Source: CAYTPI01 sp964439625
Lineage (GTDB): Bacteria > Chloroflexota > Anaerolineae > Aggregatilineales > UBA3940
DNA: 64,000 nucleotides
Assembly (NCBI GenBank): GCA_964439625.1
Contig: CAYTPI010000010.1
Location: 1-64,000 of the forward strand
Reading direction: 5' to 3'
The stretch's first letter is position 1. Each line of letters opens with the position of its first letter. The position numbers and the translations under genes are program-made. Positions 43,843 through 52,292 of this stretch are shown one piece after another. The notes beneath the pieces were generated by a model. It was not told the origin of the DNA. It searched no databases and saw nothing but the letters and a program-made list of their open reading frames with translations.

Positions 43843-45900
43843 TTACTCGGGAATAACATCCTCAACAGGCATCAAACGATCTTGCTCCCAGATAGGTAGT
43901 TTGCGACCCGCTTGTCTTGTAAGCAGCGTTTCGCGCAGTTCCTTGACTTGATCACGGATGAGTGCAGCCCGCTCAAATTCAAGATCGGCTGCGGCTGTGC
44001 GCATCTGGTCTTCCAATTCAGAAATGATATGCTCAAGCTCATCCGTTGGTATATCCTGCGGTGCAGCAATACCAGTCTCCTCGGCAGCAGCTTTCTTAGC
44101 CTCCGTTTTGACCCGTTCAGTCAGGTCGCGGATTTCCTTGATGATGCCTGCGGGTTCGATGTTATGGGCTTTGTTATGGGCAATTTGCTTCTCGCGACGA
44201 CGGTTAGTTTCATCGATTGCTTCTTGCATCGCCTCAGATACATTCAGGGCATACATGATCACTTGGCCCTCAACGTGTCGTGCTGCACGACCAATCGTTT
44301 GGATGAGCGCCGTTGCACTGCGCAAGAAGCCAGCCTTATCAGCATCCAGAATAGCGACTAACGATACCTCAGGCAGGTCAAGGCCTTCACGTAGTAAGTT
44401 GACGCCAACGCAAACATCATAAACGCCACGACGCAGATCACGCAGAATTTCGACGCGCTCAATTGTTTGGATATCACTGTGGAGATATTGCACTTTAACG
44501 CCCGCTTCCCGAAAATAGTCGGTGAGTTTTTCTGACATGCGCTTGGTGAGCGTAGTCACCAGTGCTCGCTGCCCGCGAGCGACGCGGTTTTGTATCTCGC
44601 CTAGCAGATCATCGATTTGCCCCTCCACGGGGCGCACCTCGATTGGTGGATCAATAAGACCTGTCGGACGAATGAGTTGTTCTATGATTTTGCCGCTGTG
44701 CTCGTATTCATAGGGGCCAGGCGTCGCAGACATATGTACCATCTGGTTGATGCGCTCTTGGAACTCATCGAAGGTCAATGGGCGATTGTCGCGTGCACTC
44801 GTCAATCGGAAACCGTGCTCAATTAAAACATCCTTGCGAGCGCGATCTCCGTTGAACATGCCGCGCACCTGTGGAATCGTCATATGTGATTCATCAACAA
44901 CGATCAAGTAATCGTCGGGGAAGTAGTCAATTAGCGTGTAGGGTGGCTCACCTGGCTGGCGACGATCCAAATGGCGTGAGTAATTTTCAATACCAGAACA
45001 GGTGCCGACTTCGCGCAGCATTTCTAGATCGTAGTTGGTGCGCTGCTCGAGGCGTTGTGCTTCTAGTAGGCGATTGTTGTCTCGGTAGTACTTCAGTCGG
45101 GCTTCGAGCTCATCTTCAATATCTCTAAGCGAGTCTTCAAGCGTGTTAACCGTTGTGATGTAATGTTTGGTGGGAAAAATACTGATCTCATCATGCACAT
45201 TGAGCAGCTCACCAGTGATTGGGTCTACTTCAGTAATACGCTCGATCTCATCACCCCAGAAGGAGATGCGGTAAACAATGTCTTGAAAACCAGGCATTAA
45301 TTCAAGTGTATCTCCGCGCACGCGGAAGGTACCGTAATTCAGTTCCATATCTTTACGATTGTAGCGAATGTGTACTAAGTCCCGAAGAAGGCTATCACGC
45401 CGAATAGTTTCTCCAACAGACAAGTTAATAGTGGCCTCACGCCAAGTTTGCGGGCGACCTAAACCGTAGATACATGAGACAGATGCAACGATCAATACAT
45501 CGCGACGGGAGAGCAGTGCCGCTGTTGAGGCAATGCGCAGACGGTCAATCTCCTCATTGATGCTCGTTTCTTTCTCAATGAACAGATCGTGCCGCGGAAC
45601 GTAAGCCTCAGGTTGATAATAATCATAATAAGAGACGAAGTATTCAACTGCGTTGTTCGGGAAGAAAGAACGAAACTCAGAGTAGAGTTGAGCTGCCAAC
45701 GTTTTGTTATGTGCTAGTACCAACGTTGGACGGTTAAGTTGTTCGACGACGTTAGCAATTGTAAATGTTTTTCCCGTACCAGTTGCACCCAGCAACGTCT
45801 GATGTGTATGCCCCTGCTCGATTCCTTCCAAGATGCCTGCAATCGCCTTTGGTTGGTCACCCATAGGCGTGTAATCTGCAACAAGTTCAAAGTCTGGCAT
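43843..45900 (-). CDS. uvrB: Excinuclease ABC subunit B
   Basis: Damage-verifying helicase of nucleotide excision repair. The 685-residue protein has Walker A GATGTGKTF, the beta-hairpin region SYYDYYQPEAYVP, the Walker B box DESHMTIPQ, the C-terminal helicase motifs ATPGPYE and IQTIGRAARH, and the C-terminal UvrC-interacting UVR motif (LEDQMRTAAADLEFERAA). The gene is complete. It is divergent from the MFS gene. Confidence 0.98.
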   Translation of the reverse strand: MPDFELVADYTPMGDQPKAIAGILEGIEQGHTHQTLLGATGTGKTFTIANVVEQLNRPTLVLAHNKTLAAQLYSEFRSFFPNNAVEYFVSYYDYYQPEAYVPRHDLFIEKETSINEEIDRLRIASTAALLSRRDVLIVASVSCIYGLGRPQTWREATINLSVGETIRRDSLLRDLVHIRYNRKDMELNYGTFRVRGDTLELMPGFQDIVYRISFWGDEIERITEVDPITGELLNVHDEISIFPTKHYITTVNTLEDSLRDIEDELEARLKYYRDNNRLLEAQRLEQRTNYDLEMLREVGTCSGIENYSRHLDRRQPGEPPYTLIDYFPDDYLIVVDESHMTIPQVRGMFNGDRARKDVLIEHGFRLTSARDNRPLTFDEFQERINQMVHMSATPGPYEYEHSGKIIEQLIRPTGLIDPPIEVRPVEGQIDDLLGEIQNRVARGQRALVTTLTKRMSEKLTDYFREAGVKVQYLHSDIQTIERVEILRDLRRGVYDVCVGVNLLREGLDLPEVSLVAILDADKAGFLRSATALIQTIGRAARHVEGQVIMYALNVSEAMQEAIDETNRRREKQIAHNKAHNIEPAGIIKEIRDLTERVKTEAKKAAAEETGIAAPQDIPTDELEHIISELEDQMRTAAADLEFERAALIRDQVKELRETLLTRQAGRKLPIWEQDRLMPVEDVIPE

Positions 45901-46065
45901 AGTAACGCTACTCTCATCAGAACAATAGTTCGGCTAACGATTTAGTGTATCTTTTTTGATGGGCTCAAACCAACTATCAAAAAGGCAAAGCGCATCTAAT
46001 TTATCCATTGCTATCGCAGTGAATTATAGTTAGGGTCAACTTGACTGTTTTATGCGGAAAGCTCA

Positions 46066-47421
46066 ATGAACGAACCTTCTGAGGCGATGAATTTTCACCA
46101 ACTTCTACCAGTCTTATTCGTGACCTTTATCGACTCGATGGGACTGACAATCGTTATTCCAATACTACCATTCTATGTGCTGGCATTTGATGCCCCGCCA
46201 GCTATTGTTGGATTATTGATTATGAGTTACTCGCTGGCGCAGTTTATATTCGCTCCGATTTTGGGGCGGTTGTCTGATCGGTTTGGGCGTAAGCCGATTC
46301 TTGCCTTAGCGCAAGTTGGGACGTTTTCAAGCTTGCTGCTGCTGGGGGTCGCTTGGGCACTCCCTGTGATCTTCATTGCGCGCATCCTTGACGGTGTTAC
46401 TGGGGCTAACTTGTCAACAGTGCAGTCAGCAGTTAGCGATATGACGAATTCCAAAACGCGTGCCAGAGGACTAGGCCTGATCGGAGCAGCTTTCGGACTG
46501 GGGTTTGTTGTTGGCCCTCTATTGGGTGGTGTGGCTCTTCGACTCGGCAACAATAACTATAGTGCCCCAGCCTTTGTGGCGGCAGGGTTTGCTTTTCTCA
46601 GTATCATGTTGACCACCTTTGTGTTCCAAGAAACACTTCCGTCAGAAGCACGGGAAGCCGACCCATCCAGACGGAGCAGCGTGCAACGCTTACTCGATGG
46701 TTTACGCTCTCCAGATTTGGGGCCGTTGTATGGCTTTGTGTTCGCAGCTCAGGGGGTGCTGGGGGTTTTCATTTCATCATTTGCTCTATATACACTTAAC
46801 CGATTGGGGTTTAACAGCGTCAATAATTCTCTCTTCTTCGGTATGTTTGGCATGGTGCAGGTATTAGTTCAGGGTGTTTTTGTGGGCCGCTGGGTACCGC
46901 GTTTCGGTGAATTTCGGCTATTGGTAGCCAGCTTCATTATTACATCTATCGGCTATGGTGTTGCCAGTTTGACTCCGCAGCAGGCTGTACCTTGGTATTC
47001 AGAAGCGGCACTGGTTGAAGAGTTGTCTCAAGAAGGTGGTGGGCGTGCTCAGATTGCCCTCCTGCCCAATGAGGAGGATAAAGGCGTCACGGCCCTAGTT
47101 ATCTTGAGTATTGGATTGTTGGGCGTCCCCATTGGGTATTCATTGCAACTACCCGTATTGAACACACTGCTGACAAAGCGCGTAAACCCAGCGGATATTG
47201 GCCAGACATTGGGGACAAGTGCAGCCTTCCTCGGAGCAGGCACTGTAGTTGGACCAGTACTAGGTGGCTGGTTGTTTGACCAGATTGCCCCGTGGGCTCC
47301 CTTTGCAGTCAATGCAGGGTTAAGTGTGGTGTTACTGTTTCTTTTATTGCTGCTGAGATCCACCTTTGTGGTGCAACAATCAAAACCTCCAACGGTAGCG
47401 GCGGCAGGAGGCTTCGATTAA
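46066..47421 (+). CDS. MFS transporter (tetracycline/multidrug efflux type)
   Basis: A 451-residue protein with about twelve membrane helices. It carries the MFS motif A GRLSDRFGRKP between helices 2 and 3, and the antiporter motif GAAFGLGFVVGPLLGG in helix 5. The central loop (about 200-215) is charged. An unusual insertion between helices 8 and 9 (EEALSQEGGG-like acidic/Gly-rich stretch) is seen. The substrate is not clear; drug or small-molecule export is the usual role of this group. Single gene. Confidence 0.88.
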   Translation: MNEPSEAMNFHQLLPVLFVTFIDSMGLTIVIPILPFYVLAFDAPPAIVGLLIMSYSLAQFIFAPILGRLSDRFGRKPILALAQVGTFSSLLLLGVAWALPVIFIARILDGVTGANLSTVQSAVSDMTNSKTRARGLGLIGAAFGLGFVVGPLLGGVALRLGNNNYSAPAFVAAGFAFLSIMLTTFVFQETLPSEAREADPSRRSSVQRLLDGLRSPDLGPLYGFVFAAQGVLGVFISSFALYTLNRLGFNSVNNSLFFGMFGMVQVLVQGVFVGRWVPRFGEFRLLVASFIITSIGYGVASLTPQQAVPWYSEAALVEELSQEGGGRAQIALLPNEEDKGVTALVILSIGLLGVPIGYSLQLPVLNTLLTKRVNPADIGQTLGTSAAFLGAGTVVGPVLGGWLFDQIAPWAPFAVNAGLSVVLLFLLLLLRSTFVVQQSKPPTVAAAGGFD

Positions 47422-47584
47422 CCTATTCTATGACTCAATTGTTTAGATGCTAATAAGTGCGTGGGCTATTGATCTGTCAGTGTCATTACTTTTGTTTTAA
47501 GTCCTTGTTAAATAGCTGGGTGGCTAAAACAGTTCATCGAGGAACCTTATGCGATTTAGATTTTTTGTCTGTTGAATTCGCTAT

Positions 47585-48265
47585 TTACTCGTGAGAAAGC
47601 GAAGATTGAAGGATTGACAATATTGTATCTGCCTGATTTAAGTCTATTTCACTGCGATACGTGAACAGAAGACGATCAACCGTGCGAAGTTGTTTTTTTA
47701 TAAGGTGACCCTCGTCCCACAAGACTCCTGTGTGCGGGGTAAATGCAGAAAAAATGTATTCGTAACCTGGGCCGTTTCGAGCGACATCTCGGTATAAAGG
47801 CACATCATAATCATGGATGACAACCACACTTTTCCGTGATCGGCGTGCCATCACCGACTGAATTGTTTGGGCGCGTTCCGTCCATGTGAACGAATCATCG
47901 ATTAAGATGAGGTCAAACGGTGTTATGTCGATTTGGTTGGCTATTACAACCATGGGCACTGGTCTAGACACGATGGTTACTCGCTGATCGGTAAGTGACT
48001 CAGTGATGCGGTCGATCCAAGCTGGATCATTTTCACAAGTGACGAGTTGCTCAACTTGCGGAAAAATCTTTCGGTCAAGAAACAAAGGTGTACTGACTTG
48101 ACCAGCGCCAAACTCAAGGATGCGCGTCGGCTGTAGCAGTTCGGCAAGGGCTACCAGTGGTGGGATGATTGTTGGGTATGGGTTTTCGGCTCGTGTGACG
48201 GTACGGCGAAACACCATATATATTAGCTTGCGAAGCCGCGCTAGAAATTCTTTTGAGTTGAGCAT
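47585..48265 (-). CDS. Class I SAM-dependent methyltransferase-like protein
   Basis: About 226 residues from ATG 48265, which begins LNSKEFLARLRKL. The Rossmann-type core is visible: RILEFGAGQVSTPLFLD (motif I), VTCENDPAWIDRI (acidic motif II), FDLILIDDSF (motif IV) and KSVVVIHDYDVP. The pattern resembles sugar- or polymer-linked methyltransferases. The frame is open upstream to TTG 48346, but those residues look like the tail of an unrelated ABC permease, so I start at 48265; the ribosome binding site there is weak. Substrate unknown. Confidence 0.75.
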   Translation of the reverse strand: MLNSKEFLARLRKLIYMVFRRTVTRAENPYPTIIPPLVALAELLQPTRILEFGAGQVSTPLFLDRKIFPQVEQLVTCENDPAWIDRITESLTDQRVTIVSRPVPMVVIANQIDITPFDLILIDDSFTWTERAQTIQSVMARRSRKSVVVIHDYDVPLYRDVARNGPGYEYIFSAFTPHTGVLWDEGHLIKKQLRTVDRLLFTYRSEIDLNQADTILSILQSSLSHE

Positions 48266-48364
48266 AGGGCAGTCACTCTTATTGAGGCGTGGGTCGAGCG
48301 CATTTCGGAGGTCATCACCAAACAGATTGAAGCCCATCATGCTCAACGTCTTAGCTTGCTGAGC
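48266..48364 (-). pseudogene. Remnant resembling the C-terminal tail of a dipeptide ABC permease (DppC/OppC)
   Basis: The residues GFNLFGDDLRNALDPRLN closely match the conserved C-terminal end of DppC/OppC permeases (F-N-x-x-G-D-x-L-R-D-A-L-D-P-[RK]). They sit in frame between the TAG that ends the Gfo/Idh fragment and the methyltransferase start. No other part of a permease is present nearby. I read this as debris from a deletion joining unrelated genes; a very short match could still be chance. Confidence 0.5.
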
Positions 48365-48688
48365 CTACTCAACCATAGCAAATGCATCTGCTCGGTTGAG
48401 CGCCAGCGGTTTTTCTACAAATAAATGTTTGCCAGCTTCTAAGACACGCTTGGCTTGTTCAAGGTGAGCAATCGCAGGGGTTAAAACAGAAATTACATCA
48501 GCATAAGGCAGCACGTCTTTAAGCTGGCGCCCAACCTGCTTGACGCCAAACTGCGCCGCAAGCGCTTGAGCACTATCTAGGTTCAAATCGGTGATGGCAG
48601 CAACCGTCGCGTTCGGAATGCAGACAAGCGCCGGTAGATGATGATGGGCGGCAACGTGCCCACAGCCAATTATTCCTATGCTACTCAT
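48365..48688 (-). pseudogene. Truncated Gfo/Idh/MocA-family oxidoreductase (NAD-binding domain only)
   Basis: A good ribosome binding site (AAAGGAG) precedes the ATG. The 107 residues contain the Rossmann start (GIIGCGHVAAHHHLPAL), VISVLTPAIAHLEQAKRVLE and the family signature GKHLFVEKPLALN, then stop at a TAG right after AMVE. Family members are normally 330-400 residues with a C-terminal alpha/beta domain that is absent here. It looks like a gene whose 3' two-thirds were deleted. A short peptide may still be made. Confidence 0.85.
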
Positions 48689-48754
48689 TGACTACTCCTT
48701 TGTGCGATAATACGGCACTTTAGTTTCTATAAATGCCATATTTATAAATCCTAT

Positions 48755-48795
48755 TACCTGAGTATGCCCGGCTACAGGCGGGGCATACTCAGGTA
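48755..48795. repeat. 15-bp perfect inverted repeat
   Basis: TACCTGAGTATGCCC (48755-48769) and GGGCATACTCAGGTA (48781-48795) are perfect complements around an 11-nt loop. It may be a terminator-like hairpin, or the end of a lost mobile element. No T-run follows, and no second copy is seen in the window. Confidence 0.7.
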
Positions 48796-49056
48796 CCTTA
48801 CTCCTTCTACTACTTGTAGTAATAGTCGCTACCTTTGAGCAGTTAGCTGGATATCTATTTGGTGAAGGAAACGCTTACGTCAGATGGACACAATATGAAC
48901 TCTTTAAGCGTAATTATCTGAGCCCAGCGAATTTTGAACACATCGCCAGTTTGATGCCAAGAACCGCGCTTGACTAATGTTTACTTGTACGCTCAACTTG
49001 AAGATAATGTCACAGACGCTGTACTCAGTGAGATCAAGGTGAGAGAAGAAGATTAA
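48789..49056 (+). pseudogene. Frameshifted coding remnant of unknown family
   Basis: One frame reads EQLAGYLFGEGNAYVRWTQY and continues through NYLSPANFEHIASLMPRTALD to a stop at 48975-48977. The next frame takes over without a break in character, with TNVYLYAQLEDNVTDAVLSE and IKVREED, to a stop at 49054-49056. Together they look like the last 80 or so residues of a protein with one indel. There is no start codon. I do not recognise the family. Confidence 0.4.
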
Positions 49057-49307
49057 TGCCTGGCCCACACCCAACCTGCGTCATGACGATAGGTCAAAAT
49101 CAAGAGCGTGCGTGAATGGCTATCCAACACCTGCTTAATCAAACTATTTTGGGCAAGCTGAGATTCAGCGTCATTGATTGCACACAGCAGAACTGCCGCC
49201 ACCGGAGGAACCAAAGTTCAGACCAATTTTACGTAATTGTATACACAAATTTATCACTATCAAGTCCAGCGATAGTTTTGTAGTAACATAGCAAAGGCGA
49301 CGAATGA

Positions 49308-50657
49308 TCAGCGAGCGTTGGCAAAATAGAAAAAGAGGGTTGCGAAAAACGATGGATACAAGCCGTGTTCACGAACAACCAACGTATGAAGTGTCGCATT
49401 CCAAGCGATAGTCGTGATCAGGGTGGCTAATGCAGCTCCGTTGATGCCCATAATGGGCACCAGCAGCAGGTTTAAAATGACGTTGAGGAGTGAAGCAATA
49501 CCAAACACAATCGCATTGACGCGAGCATATCCTGTCATTGCTAGTATGTACCCAACAGACCCTGCGGATGCATTGGCCAATTGAGCAATCGCCAAAATAA
49601 CCAGTACTGGGTAAGCGACCGTAAATTCTGCACCATATAGACCAAGCACAAACTCCCCGAACCCCACTAGCAATCCAACCATCACTAAATTAGGCCAGAA
49701 CAATAGATGCGAAATCTGGCTCAATATCGGTTGTAATTCGTTTAACCGCCCTTTCGCATGAAACTCGGATATTTTTGGGGCCCAAATTGAATTGACCGAA
49801 AGCAAAATAAATTCCATGAAGATAACGGCACTGACGGCCCCAGTATATACTCCGACATCTGCTTCAGTTAGCATGCTGCCAAGGATCACGATATCGACAT
49901 TTTTATGGACAATGTTTAATCCGGCTTGCATAAAGAAGGGTAACGCAAAAATAATCCATGTTTTCGTTTCGAAGACGGCATTGATCGCGTAAAAAAGCTT
50001 TCGTCGTGGCCAATAGTAACCCACCAACATGAGCATAACGGCCCCGGCAAAGGCTGCGGCAGTAGCCAATAGGGCTGTATTGATAGTCAAACTGCCGGTG
50101 ATAATGATAATCACAAAAGAAATTATTATCGTAAATGCGAAGCGCAAAATTAATTGTGGGGCATAAGCAAGGAACATATTTTGTTCCGCACGAGAAATCC
50201 CTTGGTACAGTAGCATCATTGACCAAATTGGCAGCAGAATAAAACCCAGTGGAAGCCCAGAAAAATATGGTAAAACCTTAACATGAATAAGTACTAAGTA
50301 GATTATGCTAACCGCCACTGCCAGTGAGGTGCTCGAGGTTAACACCAGTTGGCTGCTCCGGATCACTAACCCCTTGAATAGCGCGTTTTGGCCCCTTGCA
50401 CGGTAGGTGGACAACAGTTTGACAACGCCAATCGGAAAGCCAAGGCATGCTATTAGTAAAAAAATTTCGACGAGAGATAAAGTAAAATTATATGCACCAT
50501 AATCATCGATGGTGAGCCAGTTCGCTAACAAGACTTGCGTCAAAAATAGCAAAATACCGCCGATAGTCTGAAGCAGTAAGGTGATGCTAGCACTACGTAT
50601 TATGCTGCTTAGTGTGTTAGGAGAGGCAGTTTTCGATGTTGTTGATGTAGGAGACAT
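49308..50657 (-). CDS. Polysaccharide flippase (Wzx/MATE-like, MviN group)
   Basis: A 449-residue protein with about twelve membrane helices, and the family stretches QVLLANWLTIDDYGAYNFTL near the start, FALPFFMQAGLNIVHKNVDI in the middle and INGAALATLITTIAWN near the end. Such proteins turn lipid-linked sugar units across the membrane. No polymerase or glycosyltransferase of a matching cluster lies beside it; instead it is flanked on both sides by gene remnants, so it may be a survivor of a larger exopolysaccharide locus. Confidence 0.88.
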   Translation of the reverse strand: MSPTSTTSKTASPNTLSSIIRSASITLLLQTIGGILLFLTQVLLANWLTIDDYGAYNFTLSLVEIFLLIACLGFPIGVVKLLSTYRARGQNALFKGLVIRSSQLVLTSSTSLAVAVSIIYLVLIHVKVLPYFSGLPLGFILLPIWSMMLLYQGISRAEQNMFLAYAPQLILRFAFTIIISFVIIIITGSLTINTALLATAAAFAGAVMLMLVGYYWPRRKLFYAINAVFETKTWIIFALPFFMQAGLNIVHKNVDIVILGSMLTEADVGVYTGAVSAVIFMEFILLSVNSIWAPKISEFHAKGRLNELQPILSQISHLLFWPNLVMVGLLVGFGEFVLGLYGAEFTVAYPVLVILAIAQLANASAGSVGYILAMTGYARVNAIVFGIASLLNVILNLLLVPIMGINGAALATLITTIAWNATLHTLVVREHGLYPSFFATLFFYFANAR

Positions 50658-50829
50658 TCTGGTGAGCGTTCACCCAATCTTTGTTAACGTCGAGCCATGC
50701 ATTATCAACGCGACATACAGCATCCATCCTACCAGTACGCAAAGCATCGGCGGCAGTAGTGTTGTCTTCAAAATAGACAAAGTCTAGGTCGACTTCGAGT
50801 GTGCCAGAAAGTAAGCGACGTGTTGCTCT
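50617..50829 (-). pseudogene. Remnant of a periplasmic substrate-binding protein
   Basis: A frame different from the flippase reads RRLLSGTLEVDLDFVYFEDN, then TTAADALRTGRMDAVCRVDN and AWLDVNKDWVNAHQNVSYIN, until a TAA at 50617-50619. The core A-L-x-x-G-R-x-D-A-V resembles the second lobe of family 3 solute-binding proteins of amino-acid ABC importers. It has no start; a TAG precedes it, and its 3' end overlaps the flippase start in another frame. The last ten or so residues may be chance, so the real remnant is about 50650-50829. Confidence 0.55.
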
Positions 50830-50898
50830 CTAAATATTAGGTTGCTAGATGCGACACTGTGTAAGCAACAAACAACATATGCTGACTGTGTAAAAGTT

Positions 50899-50925
50899 AA
50901 AAAGACCCGACTATTGTCGAGTCTT
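50899..50925 (-). terminator. Intrinsic terminator after tRNA-Arg(CCG)
   Basis: On the minus strand AGACTCGAC pairs with GTCGGGTCT (one U-G) around AATA and runs into five T. It lies 9 nt after the tRNA 3' end. Confidence 0.8.
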
Positions 50926-50933
50926 CACTGAGG

Positions 50934-51005
50934 TACCCCCACTAGGACTCGAACCTAGGCCTCAGCCTCCGGAGGGCCGCGCTCTATCCGCTGAGCTATG
51001 GGGGC
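50934..51005 (-). tRNA. tRNA-Arg (anticodon CCG)
   Basis: A 72-nt cloverleaf: acceptor GCCCCCA with TGGGGGT (G-U at the end), D-arm GCTC/GAGC, anticodon arm CGGCC-CTCCGGA-GGCTG, T-arm CTAGG-TTCGAGT-CCTAG, discriminator A. Anticodon CCG reads CGG. It sits 53 nt from a second tRNA-Arg gene on the same strand. Confidence 0.95.
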
Positions 51006-51058
51006 AAAATATAGGAAAGATTATAACGTCAGTCTCTGCCAAGACAAACTATGCGCTA

Positions 51059-51131
51059 TGCCCCAGGTAGGAGTCGAACCTACAACCTACCGCTTAGGAG
51101 GCGGTTGCTCTATCCATTGAGCTACAGGGGC
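51059..51131 (-). tRNA. tRNA-Arg (anticodon CCT)
   Basis: A 73-nt cloverleaf: acceptor GCCCCTG with CTGGGGC (one T-T mismatch at position 6-67), D-arm GCTC/GAGC, anticodon arm ACCGC-CTCCTAA-GCGGT, T-arm GTAGG-TTCGACT-CCTAC, discriminator A. Anticodon CCT reads AGG. It is probably co-transcribed with tRNA-Arg(CCG). Confidence 0.93.
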
Positions 51132-51176
51132 CTACCATTACTGTCATTATAGCAACATCATAGAGGCGGCCCAACC

Positions 51177-52139
51177 TCATTGGCACAGCCGCTGATATTC
51201 CGCAGAGCTAGGCGTACTGAAGCGGCACTGTAATGCCATCACGCCAGCGAAATTAGCATCGAATTCAGCATCTTCCTTTGTATATAACTCGACCACAGCG
51301 GCAGGGATACCGCGTTCTGCTAACCAGTTGGTCGCGTCACCCGTTACCTCATAGAACGTAAAATCATCGTATAGTGGGTAACCTGTTGCCTTTGAAAGCG
51401 TTTCGCCAAGCCAGAGGGCGGCTTCACCGCTACCACACTCACCGAGGAAAATGCCGCCTAGTTGACTATGATAAAACAAGACCGCGTTTGGTTCTATCAC
51501 AGTGAAAAAATCTCTGAGAGCAACAGTCTCTGGTTCGGAGAACGGGAACGGACCCGGGTTCACTTCGCGCTGACCGAGGTAGGCCGTCTCCGCCCACTCA
51601 CAGCCCCAATTTCGGTTGAGGTCAACCCCATTTGCATTGAAGCGCCCCTCAAGGCCGCGTCCAGCTTCTAGACCATCAGGATTGGCATTGGGGATAATGA
51701 TCAACTCGACCTCAGGTAAGATTTCATCGGGATTGATTCGGAAATAAGTCAGCAACCTTTCTGCTAAAATAACTGTGTTGGCTTCATATCCTCCATGGAT
51801 GCCACCAATTAAGACCAACGATACCTCAGCTTGATCGCTTCCACGCAGCCGCCATCCTGTAATCTCTGTGCCATTGACGGACTGCCCAAGTATAAACTGA
51901 CCCTGATCAGAATACGCCAGCGTCGGGTCAACAGTCGGTGTCGTTGTAATAGTGGGTGTGGGCGCAGGCGGCGTGTAGGCAATTGGCAAAGGGGTTGTTG
52001 TGCTTTGCAGCATGACCGGCGTCACGAGGGTTGGGATCACCAACGGCTCTTCTTGAGCGTAGACGGGGGCACAGCCACCCACTGCCGCAGCAAGCATACA
52101 TACGCCAAGTAATCGAATGAGTTTATTGAAATTCATCAT
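51177..52139 (-). CDS. M14-family zinc carboxypeptidase lipoprotein
   Basis: The 320-residue protein has a lipobox (AVGGC), a Thr/Pro-rich stalk (about 35-75) and a carboxypeptidase domain with GGIHGGYEAN for the first zinc ligands, the substrate motif DLNRNWGCEW, the third zinc His in FYHSQLGG, and a C-terminal catalytic Glu in VVELYTKED. It probably trims peptide or peptidoglycan stem-peptide ends outside the cell. It is transcribed alone, after the tRNA-Arg pair and divergent from the LysM protein. Confidence 0.9.
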   Translation of the reverse strand: MMNFNKLIRLLGVCMLAAAVGGCAPVYAQEEPLVIPTLVTPVMLQSTTTPLPIAYTPPAPTPTITTTPTVDPTLAYSDQGQFILGQSVNGTEITGWRLRGSDQAEVSLVLIGGIHGGYEANTVILAERLLTYFRINPDEILPEVELIIIPNANPDGLEAGRGLEGRFNANGVDLNRNWGCEWAETAYLGQREVNPGPFPFSEPETVALRDFFTVIEPNAVLFYHSQLGGIFLGECGSGEAALWLGETLSKATGYPLYDDFTFYEVTGDATNWLAERGIPAAVVELYTKEDAEFDANFAGVMALQCRFSTPSSAEYQRLCQ

Positions 52140-52292
52140 GTTAATTATGTCGGGTTTACAGCTGTAAGCCCATCAATTTGTATGAATATATGCCTTCAAA
52201 CAGGCAACGACGTGCGAGTCGAAGCGTGTTGTGTATAATACTTATACAATTTGCCAATTATTTAACCACAAAACAACACTGTGAGGCGACCC

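Larger units (their letters stand above)
48689..49307. other. Non-coding stretch with gene remnants
   Basis: 619 bases between the truncated oxidoreductase and the flippase. It holds a 15-bp inverted repeat (48755-48795), a plus-strand frameshifted coding remnant (about 48789-49056), and a minus-strand open stretch of about 54 codons ending at 49053, with a sensible composition but no recognisable family. I see no intact gene. Confidence 0.5.

Noticed and set aside
43958..44422. Plus-strand frame inside uvrB
   Set aside because: Fully within a strongly conserved gene on the other strand.
49053..49220. Minus-strand open stretch of about 54 codons
   Set aside because: Reasonable composition but no start with a ribosome binding site and no recognisable family; kept only as part of the remnant region.
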